A stretch of DNA of 33,259 bases from an uncultured Acidobacteriia bacterium (GTDB taxonomy: Bacteria; Acidobacteriota; Terriglobia; Bryobacterales; Bryobacteraceae), in NCBI GenBank assembly GCA_903851195.1, contig CAINNJ010000037.1:1-33259 (forward strand), written 5' to 3'. Below are positions 15,737 through 24,619 of this stretch, piece after piece (position 1 is the stretch's first letter; each line of letters opens with the position of its first letter). The notes under the pieces are model-generated. The model searched no databases. It saw nothing but the letters and a program-made list of their open reading frames with translations, and was not told where the DNA came from. A program made the position numbers and the translations under genes.

Positions 15737-16510
15737 ATGTCCCAAAGGAGGCTCAATGTCCGGTCGATTCTGCTGCCCGTAGCGGTTTTCGCCGCCGCGC
15801 TGGCGCTCTGGGATGGCGTGTCGCGGGCCGGCTTCTTTGATAAGAGCGCGCTTCCCGCGCCCGCGGCGGTGATCCTGGCGTTCGGGCAGGAAATCCGCAG
15901 CGGACGGATGTTCAACGATCTGGTTACGTCCCTGTTTCGCGTCACGGTGGGCTTTCTGATTGCCGTCCTGCTGGGCATTCCCCTGGGCCTCTGGATGGGC
16001 CAGAAACTGGCGGCGCGCACCGCCTTCCTGCCGCTGTTGAACTTCCTGCGCAATCTTTCTCCGCTGGCGTGGATGCCCTTCGCGATCCTCTGGTTCGGAG
16101 TGGGGGACGCGTCAGCGATTTTTCTGATTTGCCTCTCGGCGTTCTTCCCGGTAGTGCTGGCCACCATGGCCGCCGTGGCCAATATTCCAGCCGTATATTT
16201 TCGCGTGGCGGAGACCTACGGGTTGCGCGGGTTCGAGAAGCTGGTGCAGGTAACCATCCCGGCAATCATGCCGCAGCTCATCACCATGCTGCGTGTCAGC
16301 GCGGGCCTCTGTTGGCTGGTGGTGGTGGCGGCGGAGATGATCGCCGGCCGCGACGGCCTCGGCTTCGCCGTGATGGATTCGCGCAACGGCCTGCGCATGG
16401 ACTTGCTGGTGGCGGAGATGGTGGTGATCGGCGTCATCGGCGTGGTGCTGGACCGCGTCCTGGAGCGGCTTAGCAGAATTCCCAGCGTCCGGTGGGGATA
16501 TGAGCGGTAG
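15737..16510 (+). CDS. ABC transporter permease, SsuC/TauC-like
   Basis: A 257-residue inner-membrane permease of the binding-protein-dependent type (NitT/TauT group). An N-terminal helix is followed by the LPAPAAVILAF segment typical of this family. About six helices follow. The EAA coupling loop is seen as VAETYGLRGFEKLVQVTIPAIMPQL, which contacts the ATPase. Its 3' end overlaps the ATPase gene by 11 nt, so the two are produced together. The family imports sulfonates, nitrate, pyrimidine precursors and others; the substrate here is not predictable from the permease. Confidence 0.93.
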   Translation: MSQRRLNVRSILLPVAVFAAALALWDGVSRAGFFDKSALPAPAAVILAFGQEIRSGRMFNDLVTSLFRVTVGFLIAVLLGIPLGLWMGQKLAARTAFLPLLNFLRNLSPLAWMPFAILWFGVGDASAIFLICLSAFFPVVLATMAAVANIPAVYFRVAETYGLRGFEKLVQVTIPAIMPQLITMLRVSAGLCWLVVVAAEMIAGRDGLGFAVMDSRNGLRMDLLVAEMVVIGVIGVVLDRVLERLSRIPSVRWGYER

Positions 16511-17252
16511 GGCCTTTCGCCTGGAGCGGGTCTCGCGGCGGTTCGGTGAGGTGGAGGTGCTCCGCGAACTGTCGCTCGACATCGCCTGTGGCGAGTTCGT
16601 GGCCGTCGTCGGTCCGTCGGGCTGCGGCAAGACCACCCTGCTCAACCTGCTTTCCGGGCACGACCGGTCTTCCTCCGGCAGCATCGCCCGCGAGGGGCGC
16701 GAACGCATGGTCTATCAGCAGGACGGGTTGTTTCCCTGGCAGACAGTGCGGGAGAATATCGCGCTCGGCCTGCGCGATTTGAAGGACCCGGCGGAACGGG
16801 CGCGGCAGTTGAGCGATTTGATCGAGCTGATCCGGCTGGAGGGTTTTGAGAACCACTATCCGCACCAGCTTTCGGGAGGCATGCGCCAGCGCGTGGAACT
16901 GGCGCGTGCGCTGGCGGGCAATTCCGAGACGCTCCTGATGGACGAGCCATTTTCGGCGCTGGATTACCTGGCGCGCATCCGCATGCGGCACGAACTGGCG
17001 CGCATCCTGCATCACCGGCCGCGCACGGTGGTCCTGGTCACGCATGATATCGAGGAAGCCGCGCAGCTCGCCGACCGCGTGGTGGTGCTGACCGAACGCC
17101 CCGCGCAAATCCGCTGCGAGCTGGCCATTCACCAACCCCGTCCGCGCGGCTTGACCGACCCGGAGGTGGTGCGGGCCACCGACCGGCTGCTGGTGGAGCT
17201 GGGCATTGACGGCGATGCCTCCCGCCAGACCTCGACGAACTACAAGGAGTAA
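16500..17252 (+). CDS. ABC transporter ATP-binding protein, SsuB/TauB-like
   Basis: A 250-residue ATPase with all key motifs: Walker A GPSGCGKTT, Q-loop VYQQDGLFPW, signature LSGGMRQRVELARAL, Walker B LLMDEPFSALD, and H-loop LVTHDIEEA. It powers the permease encoded just upstream; the two genes overlap by 11 nt. The length is normal for the family. The start ATG overlaps the permease end (GATATGAGCGG). The substrate-binding protein follows after 5 nt, with AAGGAGTAAGGAAA acting as its ribosome-binding region. Confidence 0.95.
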   Translation: MSGRAFRLERVSRRFGEVEVLRELSLDIACGEFVAVVGPSGCGKTTLLNLLSGHDRSSSGSIAREGRERMVYQQDGLFPWQTVRENIALGLRDLKDPAERARQLSDLIELIRLEGFENHYPHQLSGGMRQRVELARALAGNSETLLMDEPFSALDYLARIRMRHELARILHHRPRTVVLVTHDIEEAAQLADRVVVLTERPAQIRCELAIHQPRPRGLTDPEVVRATDRLLVELGIDGDASRQTSTNYKE

Positions 17253-17257
17253 GGAAA

Positions 17258-18286
17258 ATGTTTCGGTCGTCCGCGACACGATGGATTCTGGGCACGGCTA
17301 TATTTGTGACGGGCATCACCCTGCTGCGTTACCGGCCCTGGCATCCACCAACCCGCGAAGCCGTGGCCACCGAGGGCGTCGTGCGCGACAGCCTGACCGT
17401 AGGTTTTCTGCCGGTGACCTGTCACCTGACCTGTCCGGTGACGGACTTTGCCACGCGCCATAGCGCCAACACCAGGTTCGATTCGCAGCGCTTCACCGAT
17501 TTCCCCACCATCGTGGAATCCATGAAGGGGGGGCGGCTGGAGGCATCCTTCATGATCGCGCCGCTGGCCATGAAACTCCGCGAGCAAGGCATGCCCGTGA
17601 AGATTCTCTATCTGGGCCACCGCGACGGTTCCACTGTCATGGTGCGCAAAGACCTTCCGGCCAGGGATCTGCGGGATCTTCGCGGCAAGACGTTGGCGGT
17701 TCCCAGCAAGTACAGCAACCAATACCTCGTCATTCACAAGCTGATGGACGACCAGGGAGTTAAGCCGGACGAAATCAGGTTCGTCGAACTGCCGCCGCCG
17801 GACATGCCTGGCGCGCTGGCGGCCAAGGCGATCGATGCCTACTTCGTGGGCGAGCCGTTTGCGGCCAAGGCGGAGTTGGATGGCAGCGGGCGTGTGCTCT
17901 ACTACGCCAAAGATATTTGGCCGCACTTCATTTCCTGCGTCCTGGTGGCGCATGAGAAGCTGATCCGGGAACGCCCTTCGGTGGTTCGCGACCTGGTGCG
18001 CGGCATCGCCGAGAGCGGCGAGTGGGCGGAAACCCACCGCCTGGGCGCAGCCAAGGTCGCGGCGCCATACTTCCGGCAGGACGAAGCGCTGGTTCGGTTC
18101 GTGCTGACCCAGCCGCCGGACCGCGTGAGCTACCGCATGCTGACTCCGACCGATGAAGACCTGGGCCAGATCCGCGACATGGGAATCAAGGCGGGCATTC
18201 TGGAAAGACGCATCGACATCAGGGACCTGGTGGATCGTTCGTTCATCCCCACGGATATCAAGGCGGCGAATATCGATGCACAGTAA
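17258..18286 (+). CDS. ABC transporter substrate-binding protein (NMT1/TauA-like) with C-x3-C motif
   Basis: A 342-residue protein with one N-terminal hydrophobic helix (about 8-24), then a periplasmic type II binding fold of the NMT1/SsuA kind. Family signs are VGFLPVTC at the first strand, FPTIVESMKGGRLEASFMIAPLAM, LRGKTLAVPSKYSNQYL and AIDAYFVGEPFA. An unusual feature is Cys55-His-Leu-Thr-Cys59 in the loop after the first strand, which in this fold lines the ligand pocket. The pair could bind a metal or cofactor, or form a disulfide. It belongs with the permease and ATPase just upstream. The 3' end overlaps the next gene's start by 11 nt. The ligand is unknown. Confidence 0.9.
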   Translation: MFRSSATRWILGTAIFVTGITLLRYRPWHPPTREAVATEGVVRDSLTVGFLPVTCHLTCPVTDFATRHSANTRFDSQRFTDFPTIVESMKGGRLEASFMIAPLAMKLREQGMPVKILYLGHRDGSTVMVRKDLPARDLRDLRGKTLAVPSKYSNQYLVIHKLMDDQGVKPDEIRFVELPPPDMPGALAAKAIDAYFVGEPFAAKAELDGSGRVLYYAKDIWPHFISCVLVAHEKLIRERPSVVRDLVRGIAESGEWAETHRLGAAKVAAPYFRQDEALVRFVLTQPPDRVSYRMLTPTDEDLGQIRDMGIKAGILERRIDIRDLVDRSFIPTDIKAANIDAQ

Positions 18287-21200
18287 TTCATCGCGGCTCC
18301 GATTGCTCCTGACCGGCAGCGTGCTGACCGGCATGTTGCTGTACTGCGCCGGCTGCAGCCGGGCGCCAGCCGTCCCTTCGGCGGGATCGAAGGAGTATCG
18401 CGAGCTGTGCTCCGCCTTCTACCTGGGTCTGGCCGCGCTCCAATCGGGCGAAGACGTGCGTGCCGGCTCGGGCTTGACGCGCGCCACGGAAATTGCGCCC
18501 GGCGAGCCGGCCGGCTGGGTGGATTTAGGCCTGCTGCAAGTGCGCCAGCAGGAGTATGATGCCGCCTACCAGAGTTTCGAGAAGGGCCGGCAACTGGCTC
18601 CGGACAATGGCCGCATCGAGGGATTCTTAGGGTTGGTGGAAGGCAAGCGCGGCAAGCTCCCCGAAGCCGTCGCGCACTATCGCCGGGCTGCGTCGCTGGA
18701 CGCCGCGGATCTGCGGTCGCGCTATGCCCTGGCGATGGAGACGGAGCGGCAGCAGAACCAGAACAGCGATGTCGAAGCCGTAAAACTGCTCGACGAAATC
18801 CTCAAGCTGCGGCCGCACAACGAGCCGGTCCTGCTGGACGTGATTCGCCTCGCCGGGAAACTGCACGATGCGGCGCGCCTGCGCCAGGCGGTGGCTGTCA
18901 TCGCGGGCGGCTCCGAGTCGTGGCCCCTGCCGGCCCGTGAACAACTGGCGCGCCTGCAACAGGCGAGCCAGGCCTCGGACTTCCGCGATGCCGCCGTGCA
19001 GGTGCAATTCCTCCGGAATACCCTGGTGCGGACGCTGAACTACCGGCAGAGTCTGGACGCCGTGAAAGCACCCTCTACCTCGGCTGGCGAGCCCTTCATG
19101 CGGTTCGTGAAGTTGCCCTCCCCTGGCTCGCAACCTGCGCCGTCCGATACCGCGCTCCAGTTTGATCAACGGCCGCTGCAACTGGCCGCTTCGGGGCCAA
19201 TCACGTGGATCGGCTCCTTGCCCCTGGATGGCGAAGGCGGCTCCACCACGATTTGGGCGGACACGAAGGGCGTGCATGTGGAAGGCGGCGCCACGCTGCC
19301 CGTGAATGCGACGAAGATCGCGATTGCCGGCGCCGATCTGAACTACGACTTCAAGACGGATCTGGTAGTCGCTTCGGAGAACGGCGTCAGAATATATCGG
19401 CAGGACACCCCGCAGCGCTTCCAGGATGTGACCACGGCGACCAAATTGCCGGACGCGGTTTTGTGCGGTTCCTACACCGGAGTCTGGGCGGCCGACTTCG
19501 ACCTGGACGGCGACCTCGATATCGTTCTCGGTTCGGCCCAGGGCGAACCGCTGGTCCTGCGGAATAACGGCGATGGCACGTTCGCGCCCGTGCGGCCCTT
19601 TCCGGGGGTGAATGGTACGAGCGCCTTCGTCACTGCCGACATGGACGGCGACGGCGCGCCCGACGCCGCGCTGATCGACGCAAGCGGCAGGCTGCTGGTC
19701 TTCCGCAATGAGCGCCTGGGCTCTTACAAGCGATGGGATGTGCATCCCAAGGCGGCGCAGCACAACCTCGCAGTCGCGGCCGGCGACGTCAATGGAGACG
19801 GCCGCCTCGATCTCGTCCTGTTGCAAAGCGACGGCAGCATCGCCCGGCTCTCCGCCCGGGAAGATGGCGCCTGGGACTTGGCTCCGATCGCGATCTTCAG
19901 CCCTGCCCCCGATCCGCCAGCCCTGTTGCTGGCCGACCTGGACAACAACGGCTCCCTCGATATTGTCGCCGGCAATCAGGTCTTCCTGGGCGACGGCAAG
20001 AGCTTCCTCCCGCTTGCCCACAAACTGCCGGCGAGTCTTCGCGCGATCGCGGACTTGAACCAGGATGGACGGCTGGATGGGATCGCGCTCTCCGACCCGC
20101 AAACGCCCGTTCAACTCATCAGCCGCGGGTCGAAGAACTATCGATGGCAGGCTATCCGCACCAGGGCGGCGACCGTGATGGGCGATCAGCGGATGAACTC
20201 TTTCGGCATCGGCGGCGAGATCGAAATCCGGTCTGAACTGCTGACTCAGAAACAGGTCATCACGTCGCCGGTTCTGCACTTCGGACTGGGCGAACATCCC
20301 GGCGTGCAGTTCGCCCGAATCGTGTGGCCCAACGGCCTGATTCAGGCCGAATTTGAGCTGAAGGCCGACCAGTCCGTACTGGCCGCACAGCGTCTCAAGG
20401 GCTCCTGCCCGTTCCTCTACACGTGGGACGGCAAACAGATGCAGTTCCTCAAAGACGTCGCGCCCATGTCCGCGCCGCTGGGCGCCCACATCGACGGCAA
20501 GTCGCTGGAGAAACTCAACCAGACCGAACAGTGGTTCAAAATTGAGGGCCGCCAGCTTGCCCCGCGCGACGGTTACTACGACCTGCGCCTTACAGACGAA
20601 TATTGGGAGACCTACTATATCGACCACTACTCCCTACTCGCGGTCGATCATCCGCAAGGCTCCTATCTCTTCGTGGACGAGCGCGTGGCCGATCCTCCCG
20701 CGCCGCTCAAATACTACATCACCGGGGAGCCGCGCCCCTTTGCCGGCGCCACGGACGATACCGGGCGCGACGTCGCCGGCGTGGTGCGCGACCTGGACGC
20801 GAAGTACCTGGACGGCTTCGGCGTCGGACAATACCAGGGGCTGACGCGCGACCATTGGGTCGAGCTGGAACTGCCCGCCAATGCTCCGCAAAGCGGCGCG
20901 ATCTATCTGCTCGGCGACGGGTTCCTCCACCCTTGGGACGACACCATCACCATCGCGCGCAGTCAGGGAAGCAGTCCCGAACCGCGGGACTTGCACATCG
21001 AAGTCCCCGATCATACAGGGCACTGGGTAACCGTAAAAGATCACCTGGGGATTCCGGCCGGCCGGCTGAAGACTGTAGTGCTGGACCTGACCGGCATCTT
21101 CCGTCCCGGCACGCCGCGCCGGCTTCGCCTGCGCACCACCATGGAAGTGTACTGGGACCGGCTGGCATGGGCCGCGGGCCTTCCCGAACCCTCTATCAAG

Positions 21201-21701
21201 GCCCAACGCCTCAACCTGTCTGAGGCGGAGCTTCGTTACCGGGGCTTTTCCCTGCTGACCCAAGCCGACTCGTCCTCTCCCGAACTGGCGCACTACGGCG
21301 TGCTGGCGCGCACCGGTCCGCAATGGCGCAACCTGGAGGGCTACCACACGCGCTACGGCGATGTTCGCGAACTGCTGGAAAAGACGGACGACCGCATCGT
21401 CATCGCCAGCACCGGCGACGAGCTGCGCATGCGCTTTCCCGCGTTGGTCGCCGCCCAGGCGGGCTGGGCGCGCGACTTCGTCTTCATCGGCGATGGTTGG
21501 ATGAAAGAGGGCGACTACAATTTCCGGCTCTCCCGCACCGTCCTGCCGCTGCCTTCGCACGCGATGCGATTGTACAATGCGCCCCTCCTGCCACTCGAAC
21601 AGGATGCGGCCTACCTGCTTCACTCATCCGACTGGCAGCAGTTCCACACGCGCTATGTGACGCCGGAGCCGTTTGTGCGAGCGTTATGGAATCGGGATTG
21701 A
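18276..21701 (+). CDS. TPR / FG-GAP / ASPIC-UnbV lipoprotein
   Basis: A protein of 1,141 residues. The start is the ATG at 18276, inside the end of the binding-protein gene; the frame is open further upstream but that part overlaps coding sequence and looks random. A signal sequence (LLLTGSVLTGMLLYCAGC) with a lipobox-like AGC suggests a lipoprotein. Tetratricopeptide-like helices follow at about 45-210 (WVDLGLLQVRQQEYDAAYQ, then ALMETERQ-type repeats). FG-GAP blades at about 300-620 have calcium loops (DFDLDGDLD, DMDGDGAPD, DVNGDGRLD). An ASPIC/UnbV-type segment lies at about 650-710 (HFGLGEHPGVQFARIVWPNG). A long C-terminal region of some 420 residues is rich in aromatic residues and has no name I can give. 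It may be the surface or periplasmic scaffold for the ABC importer. It closes the gene train. Confidence 0.9.
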   Translation: MHSNSSRLRLLLTGSVLTGMLLYCAGCSRAPAVPSAGSKEYRELCSAFYLGLAALQSGEDVRAGSGLTRATEIAPGEPAGWVDLGLLQVRQQEYDAAYQSFEKGRQLAPDNGRIEGFLGLVEGKRGKLPEAVAHYRRAASLDAADLRSRYALAMETERQQNQNSDVEAVKLLDEILKLRPHNEPVLLDVIRLAGKLHDAARLRQAVAVIAGGSESWPLPAREQLARLQQASQASDFRDAAVQVQFLRNTLVRTLNYRQSLDAVKAPSTSAGEPFMRFVKLPSPGSQPAPSDTALQFDQRPLQLAASGPITWIGSLPLDGEGGSTTIWADTKGVHVEGGATLPVNATKIAIAGADLNYDFKTDLVVASENGVRIYRQDTPQRFQDVTTATKLPDAVLCGSYTGVWAADFDLDGDLDIVLGSAQGEPLVLRNNGDGTFAPVRPFPGVNGTSAFVTADMDGDGAPDAALIDASGRLLVFRNERLGSYKRWDVHPKAAQHNLAVAAGDVNGDGRLDLVLLQSDGSIARLSAREDGAWDLAPIAIFSPAPDPPALLLADLDNNGSLDIVAGNQVFLGDGKSFLPLAHKLPASLRAIADLNQDGRLDGIALSDPQTPVQLISRGSKNYRWQAIRTRAATVMGDQRMNSFGIGGEIEIRSELLTQKQVITSPVLHFGLGEHPGVQFARIVWPNGLIQAEFELKADQSVLAAQRLKGSCPFLYTWDGKQMQFLKDVAPMSAPLGAHIDGKSLEKLNQTEQWFKIEGRQLAPRDGYYDLRLTDEYWETYYIDHYSLLAVDHPQGSYLFVDERVADPPAPLKYYITGEPRPFAGATDDTGRDVAGVVRDLDAKYLDGFGVGQYQGLTRDHWVELELPANAPQSGAIYLLGDGFLHPWDDTITIARSQGSSPEPRDLHIEVPDHTGHWVTVKDHLGIPAGRLKTVVLDLTGIFRPGTPRRLRLRTTMEVYWDRLAWAAGLPEPSIKAQRLNLSEAELRYRGFSLLTQADSSSPELAHYGVLARTGPQWRNLEGYHTRYGDVRELLEKTDDRIVIASTGDELRMRFPALVAAQAGWARDFVFIGDGWMKEGDYNFRLSRTVLPLPSHAMRLYNAPLLPLEQDAAYLLHSSDWQQFHTRYVTPEPFVRALWNRD

Positions 21702-22149
21702 GTTCCGGCGGCTGCATCCGGCATGTCCTGAAAGTCGTTACGACTCCGAAGCGGTGCTTCAGTACTTTCATCGGCGCGTCTGATTTCGGTGACGACGCAG
21801 GAGTTTGGCATATGGACAGCCCTTGCTGGCGCGTTGTTCGTTGCGCGGTTACCTTCGTTGCTTCCTGATGCCAGACCAGCGACATCTACCGTTCGCCGTT
21901 CCCTTTGCAATGGTGCCGCTGCTGGTTGGGTGGCGGTGAAAACGCGTGGACGGCGATGCGCTCGGTTCATGGCCGGTAAAAGGAGCTGGGCTCCTCGCGG
22001 ACTGCAAACGCGTTGGGCGCTCCTGGGGAGTGCTGCTCGGTTCGATTCCGAGACCGGTCTCGTAAAATGCACTAGTTTGTCGCGGCTCGTGGCGGCGCCG
22101 AGGATACCTACAGTCGTAAACCCCGTAACATCATAGGAAGGATGAAGCC
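21702..22149. other. Intergenic region between convergent genes
   Basis: It separates the end of the long plus-strand gene train from the end of the minus-strand DUF296 gene. No supported gene is seen. A weak inverted pair near 21709-21730 (CCGGCGG, then ATCCGG) could help termination, but there is no T-run and I do not call it. Confidence 0.45.
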
Positions 22150-22647
22150 TCACTTGACTGGGTCTATTTTCAGTTCTGCGTAACCGCTCTCGGGATCTGT
22201 TTCGCGGGAGAATCTCAGATCCGCCAACTCTCCGATTGCCACCTCTGCCGTCGTGTAGACGCGGCAGCCTTTGACTAGATGACCTCCCACCGTCCTGCCT
22301 CGACCGTCGGACACTGAAAGGTGCAGGTGGGCCGAGCCGGCGTCAATGGTGCCAACCAGAGACACGATTTCCATCTTTCCTTTGTAGGCCGTTTCAACAG
22401 ACCGATCTGCCAATCGCAGGCGCGCTTCTTCAAGACTTCCAACGGTGGTCAATACAATGCCCGCCCTGATCTCGTGGCGCTTTGCGTAGTCCTGCAAGCT
22501 CGAAAAGAGATCCTGGCCGGGACGAAGTCTCAGCACGTGGACACGCATATTCGGTGAAGTCCCGGCCTCTCGCCGCTCGTCTGCAACGTCGTCTGCGACG
22601 GCATTGATCCCGCTGAGACACATCACCATGAACAGCAGTATTCGCAT
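22150..22647 (-). CDS. Secreted PPC/DUF296-domain protein
   Basis: A 165-residue protein with a signal peptide (MRILLFMVMCLSGINAVA) and one PPC (DUF296) domain. Family signs are RVHVLRLRPGQDLFSSLQDYAK, GIVLTTVGSL, and the metal-binding pattern of H-L-H followed by VGGHL. In plants this domain follows AT-hooks; bacterial stand-alone members form trimers, and some bind zinc. Here the signal peptide puts it outside the cytoplasm, so a DNA-binding role is unlikely. It starts 24 nt after the MFS2 stop on the same strand and is probably in one operon with it. The function is unknown. Confidence 0.88.
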   Translation of the reverse strand: MRILLFMVMCLSGINAVADDVADERREAGTSPNMRVHVLRLRPGQDLFSSLQDYAKRHEIRAGIVLTTVGSLEEARLRLADRSVETAYKGKMEIVSLVGTIDAGSAHLHLSVSDGRGRTVGGHLVKGCRVYTTAEVAIGELADLRFSRETDPESGYAELKIDPVK

Positions 22648-22671
22648 CTTTCGAGGATAGCGGGTTATTCC

Positions 22672-23919
22672 TTATCCGGGATTCTCAGCTGACTGGGGCG
22701 CAGGATACCGTGGCAGAGCGATCATCAGCAAACCCGCAATCAGCGTGAGGAAGGATAGTTGAATCAACAGTCCTGCATAAGAGCCGGTGGCATCGAAGGC
22801 CCTTCCCAGCAGTATTGACCCTAGCGCCGCAGCGGTCGCGTATGCGGTCCATGTAAAGCCATAAAGCGTGCTCAGACGGCGAAGGCCGAAATCTCGCGCC
22901 AGCATATACGGCGTCACATCCACCTCGCCTCCCATACTGAATCCCAGCAGAGCACCCGCTACCAGACACTCCGCAAGAGTGCGTGAATAAGACAGGAGTA
23001 GCAGACTGAGCGCTGTGATGAACAGGAGGATCATTCCCACTCGCGGTCCGAAGTACCGATCCAGCAGCCATCCGGTAACGAAGCGGCCGATGATTCCGCA
23101 GGCCCCGACGATCGAGGCGCCTAATGCCGCCTGATTGCTGTCAACGCCCTTATCGGAAAGCATCGCTGTGAAATGAGTGACGGTTCCGGTTGTACTCATG
23201 GCCGTCAAAAGCAGCGTGACGGCCAGAATCCAAAACGTCCGGACACGCAAGGCGGCGCTCACCTCCATTCCCGGCAAGGTCCGCGCTGTGTCGACTGCCC
23301 GGGTCCCTGCCCGCTCTTTTACGAACAGTGCAACCAATGGCAAGGCGATAAGCAACGGTGCGGCGCCAAGAATTGCATAAGTCGCCCTCCACCCGAATGC
23401 TGTGATGGCGCCCTGTGTGATGACCGGCACCGCGATGGAGCCGAGACCGGAACCGCCCATGAGCGCCGCGAGAGCTAAGCCTCGATGCAAGGAAAACCAA
23501 GTGGAGATGGTGCGCGCGAATCCCATCTGCGCGGTTGCGTTGCCGACTGCTCCGATCAGAATGAACGTTACGTAAAACCGCACCAGGCTGCCGGAGAGAA
23601 ATGCAAGAGAGCCCAGCGCAATCCCGAATATGGCCACGCACGGCAGAATCACGCGGCGCGGACCATACCTGTCCAGCAGGAGGCCCAGCACCGGTGAACA
23701 GAGGCCTAGTGTGAAAGATGCGCACGCGAAGGCAACGGAGATGGTGGCGCGCGACCAACCGAACTCAACGCCAAGCGGCTTCAACAGGACACCGAAGCTG
23801 TAAACGAGGACGGATCCGAAGCCGGCCATCGCCGCCAGCGCGGACATGATCACCACGCGCCAACCCGGGTAGCGCCAACTCGATTCATCCCATTCGCTTC
23901 GCGTGCTGCTTGACTCCAC
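22672..23919 (-). CDS. Major facilitator superfamily transporter (MFS2)
   Basis: A homologue of MFS1 with about 12 hydrophobic helices. The loops GLLLDRYGPRRVI and GWLLDRYFGPRVG sit at the same places, and FGWSRATIS follows helix 1. The frame stays open to 24051, but I favour the GTG at 23919. It has GTGGAG about 6 nt upstream, gives 415 residues (the same predicted length as MFS1), and leaves a free divergent region holding a copy of the shared box and the CMD3 start. An ATG at 23991 would start inside that region, 7 nt from the CMD3 ATG. The substrate is unknown. It is followed by DUF296 on the same strand. Confidence 0.88.
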   Translation of the reverse strand: MESSSTRSEWDESSWRYPGWRVVIMSALAAMAGFGSVLVYSFGVLLKPLGVEFGWSRATISVAFACASFTLGLCSPVLGLLLDRYGPRRVILPCVAIFGIALGSLAFLSGSLVRFYVTFILIGAVGNATAQMGFARTISTWFSLHRGLALAALMGGSGLGSIAVPVITQGAITAFGWRATYAILGAAPLLIALPLVALFVKERAGTRAVDTARTLPGMEVSAALRVRTFWILAVTLLLTAMSTTGTVTHFTAMLSDKGVDSNQAALGASIVGACGIIGRFVTGWLLDRYFGPRVGMILLFITALSLLLLSYSRTLAECLVAGALLGFSMGGEVDVTPYMLARDFGLRRLSTLYGFTWTAYATAAALGSILLGRAFDATGSYAGLLIQLSFLTLIAGLLMIALPRYPAPQSAENPG

Positions 23920-23931
23920 GGCCGCTCCACT

Positions 23932-23952
23932 TAATGCGAATCCACTATTGAC
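23932..23952 (+). promoter_or_regulatory. Shared TART-N9-YTATTG box between MFS2 and CMD3
   Basis: TAAT, nine bases, then CTATTG. It ends exactly 44 nt before the CMD3 ATG, the same distance as the copies before CMD4 and TonB receptor 2. It also lies 12 nt upstream of the preferred GTG of MFS2. As the box is partly dyadic it could act on both genes. Confidence 0.55.
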
Positions 23953-23996
23953 GGCCACCGTCAGAGTGCGTGTATTCTTGTTTCGAAACATCGCCC

Positions 23997-24562
23997 ATGC
24001 CTCACATTCACATCCCCGATGAACTGCCGGGTATTCGCGGCTTAATGGCATTTCGCCCGGAAGCTTCGAAACCCTTGAACGAACTGGTGGACGTCTTACT
24101 GCGTCAGCTCAACTCGCTGACCTCTGCCGAGCGAGAACTGATCGCGACCTTCGTTTCTTCTCGGAACGATTGCCGGTACTGCCAGACCATCCACGGTGCC
24201 ATCGCCGCGCACGACCTCGGCGGCAATGAAGAACTCGTCCTTAACGTGAAGAACGACTTTGAGTCCTCTCCCGTTTCGGCCAAACTGAAGGCGTTGCTCA
24301 GAATCGCCGGCAAGATCCAACAAAGCGGAAAGAGCGTCACCTCCGATGATGTCGAGAACGCCAGGCAGCGGGGCGCCACGGACAATGAGATTCACGACAC
24401 CGTGCTTATCGCGGCCGCCTTTTGCATGTACAACCGCTATGTGACGGCCTCGCTACGGTGGCTCCCGATGATCCCGATTTCTATCGGGCACGCGCAGCGA
24501 AGGTTTGCCGCGATGGCTACTCGCAGGTCAACAAAGAGTTTCAGAACAGGCAGTCCCGCTGA
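23997..24562 (+). pseudogene. AhpD-like / CMD-family gene with a C-terminal frameshift (CMD3)
   Basis: The start MPHIHIPDELPGIRGLMAF and the AhpD-type pattern (ERELIATFVSSRNDC, then RYCQTIH) are intact up to NRYV at about 24443. There the sequence reads GTGACGG where the paralogues need GTGGACGG; one G is missing. Restoring it gives the family tail (DGLATVAPDDPDFYRARA, ending NRQSR) and a stop at 24560-24562. As written the frame runs on to 24602 with an unrelated tail. The catalytic part is whole, so the product might still fold in part. A single-base loss could also be an assembly error. It is transcribed away from MFS2 and has a shared box 44 nt upstream. Confidence 0.8.
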
Positions 24563-24619
24563 TCCTGCGAACCTACTTCCGCGCGTTAGCCTCCTTTCGT
24601 GACGCCTGAAACCGAGTCA

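Noticed and set aside
18627-20627. A 666-codon minus-strand open frame opposite the TPR/FG-GAP gene
   Set aside because: It is the antisense of calcium-loop repeats and has no ribosome-binding site or recognisable domain.
24441-24446. Programmed frameshift in CMD3
   Set aside because: There is no slippery heptamer or stimulating hairpin at the place; the paralogues have one more G. Simple base loss or an assembly error is enough.
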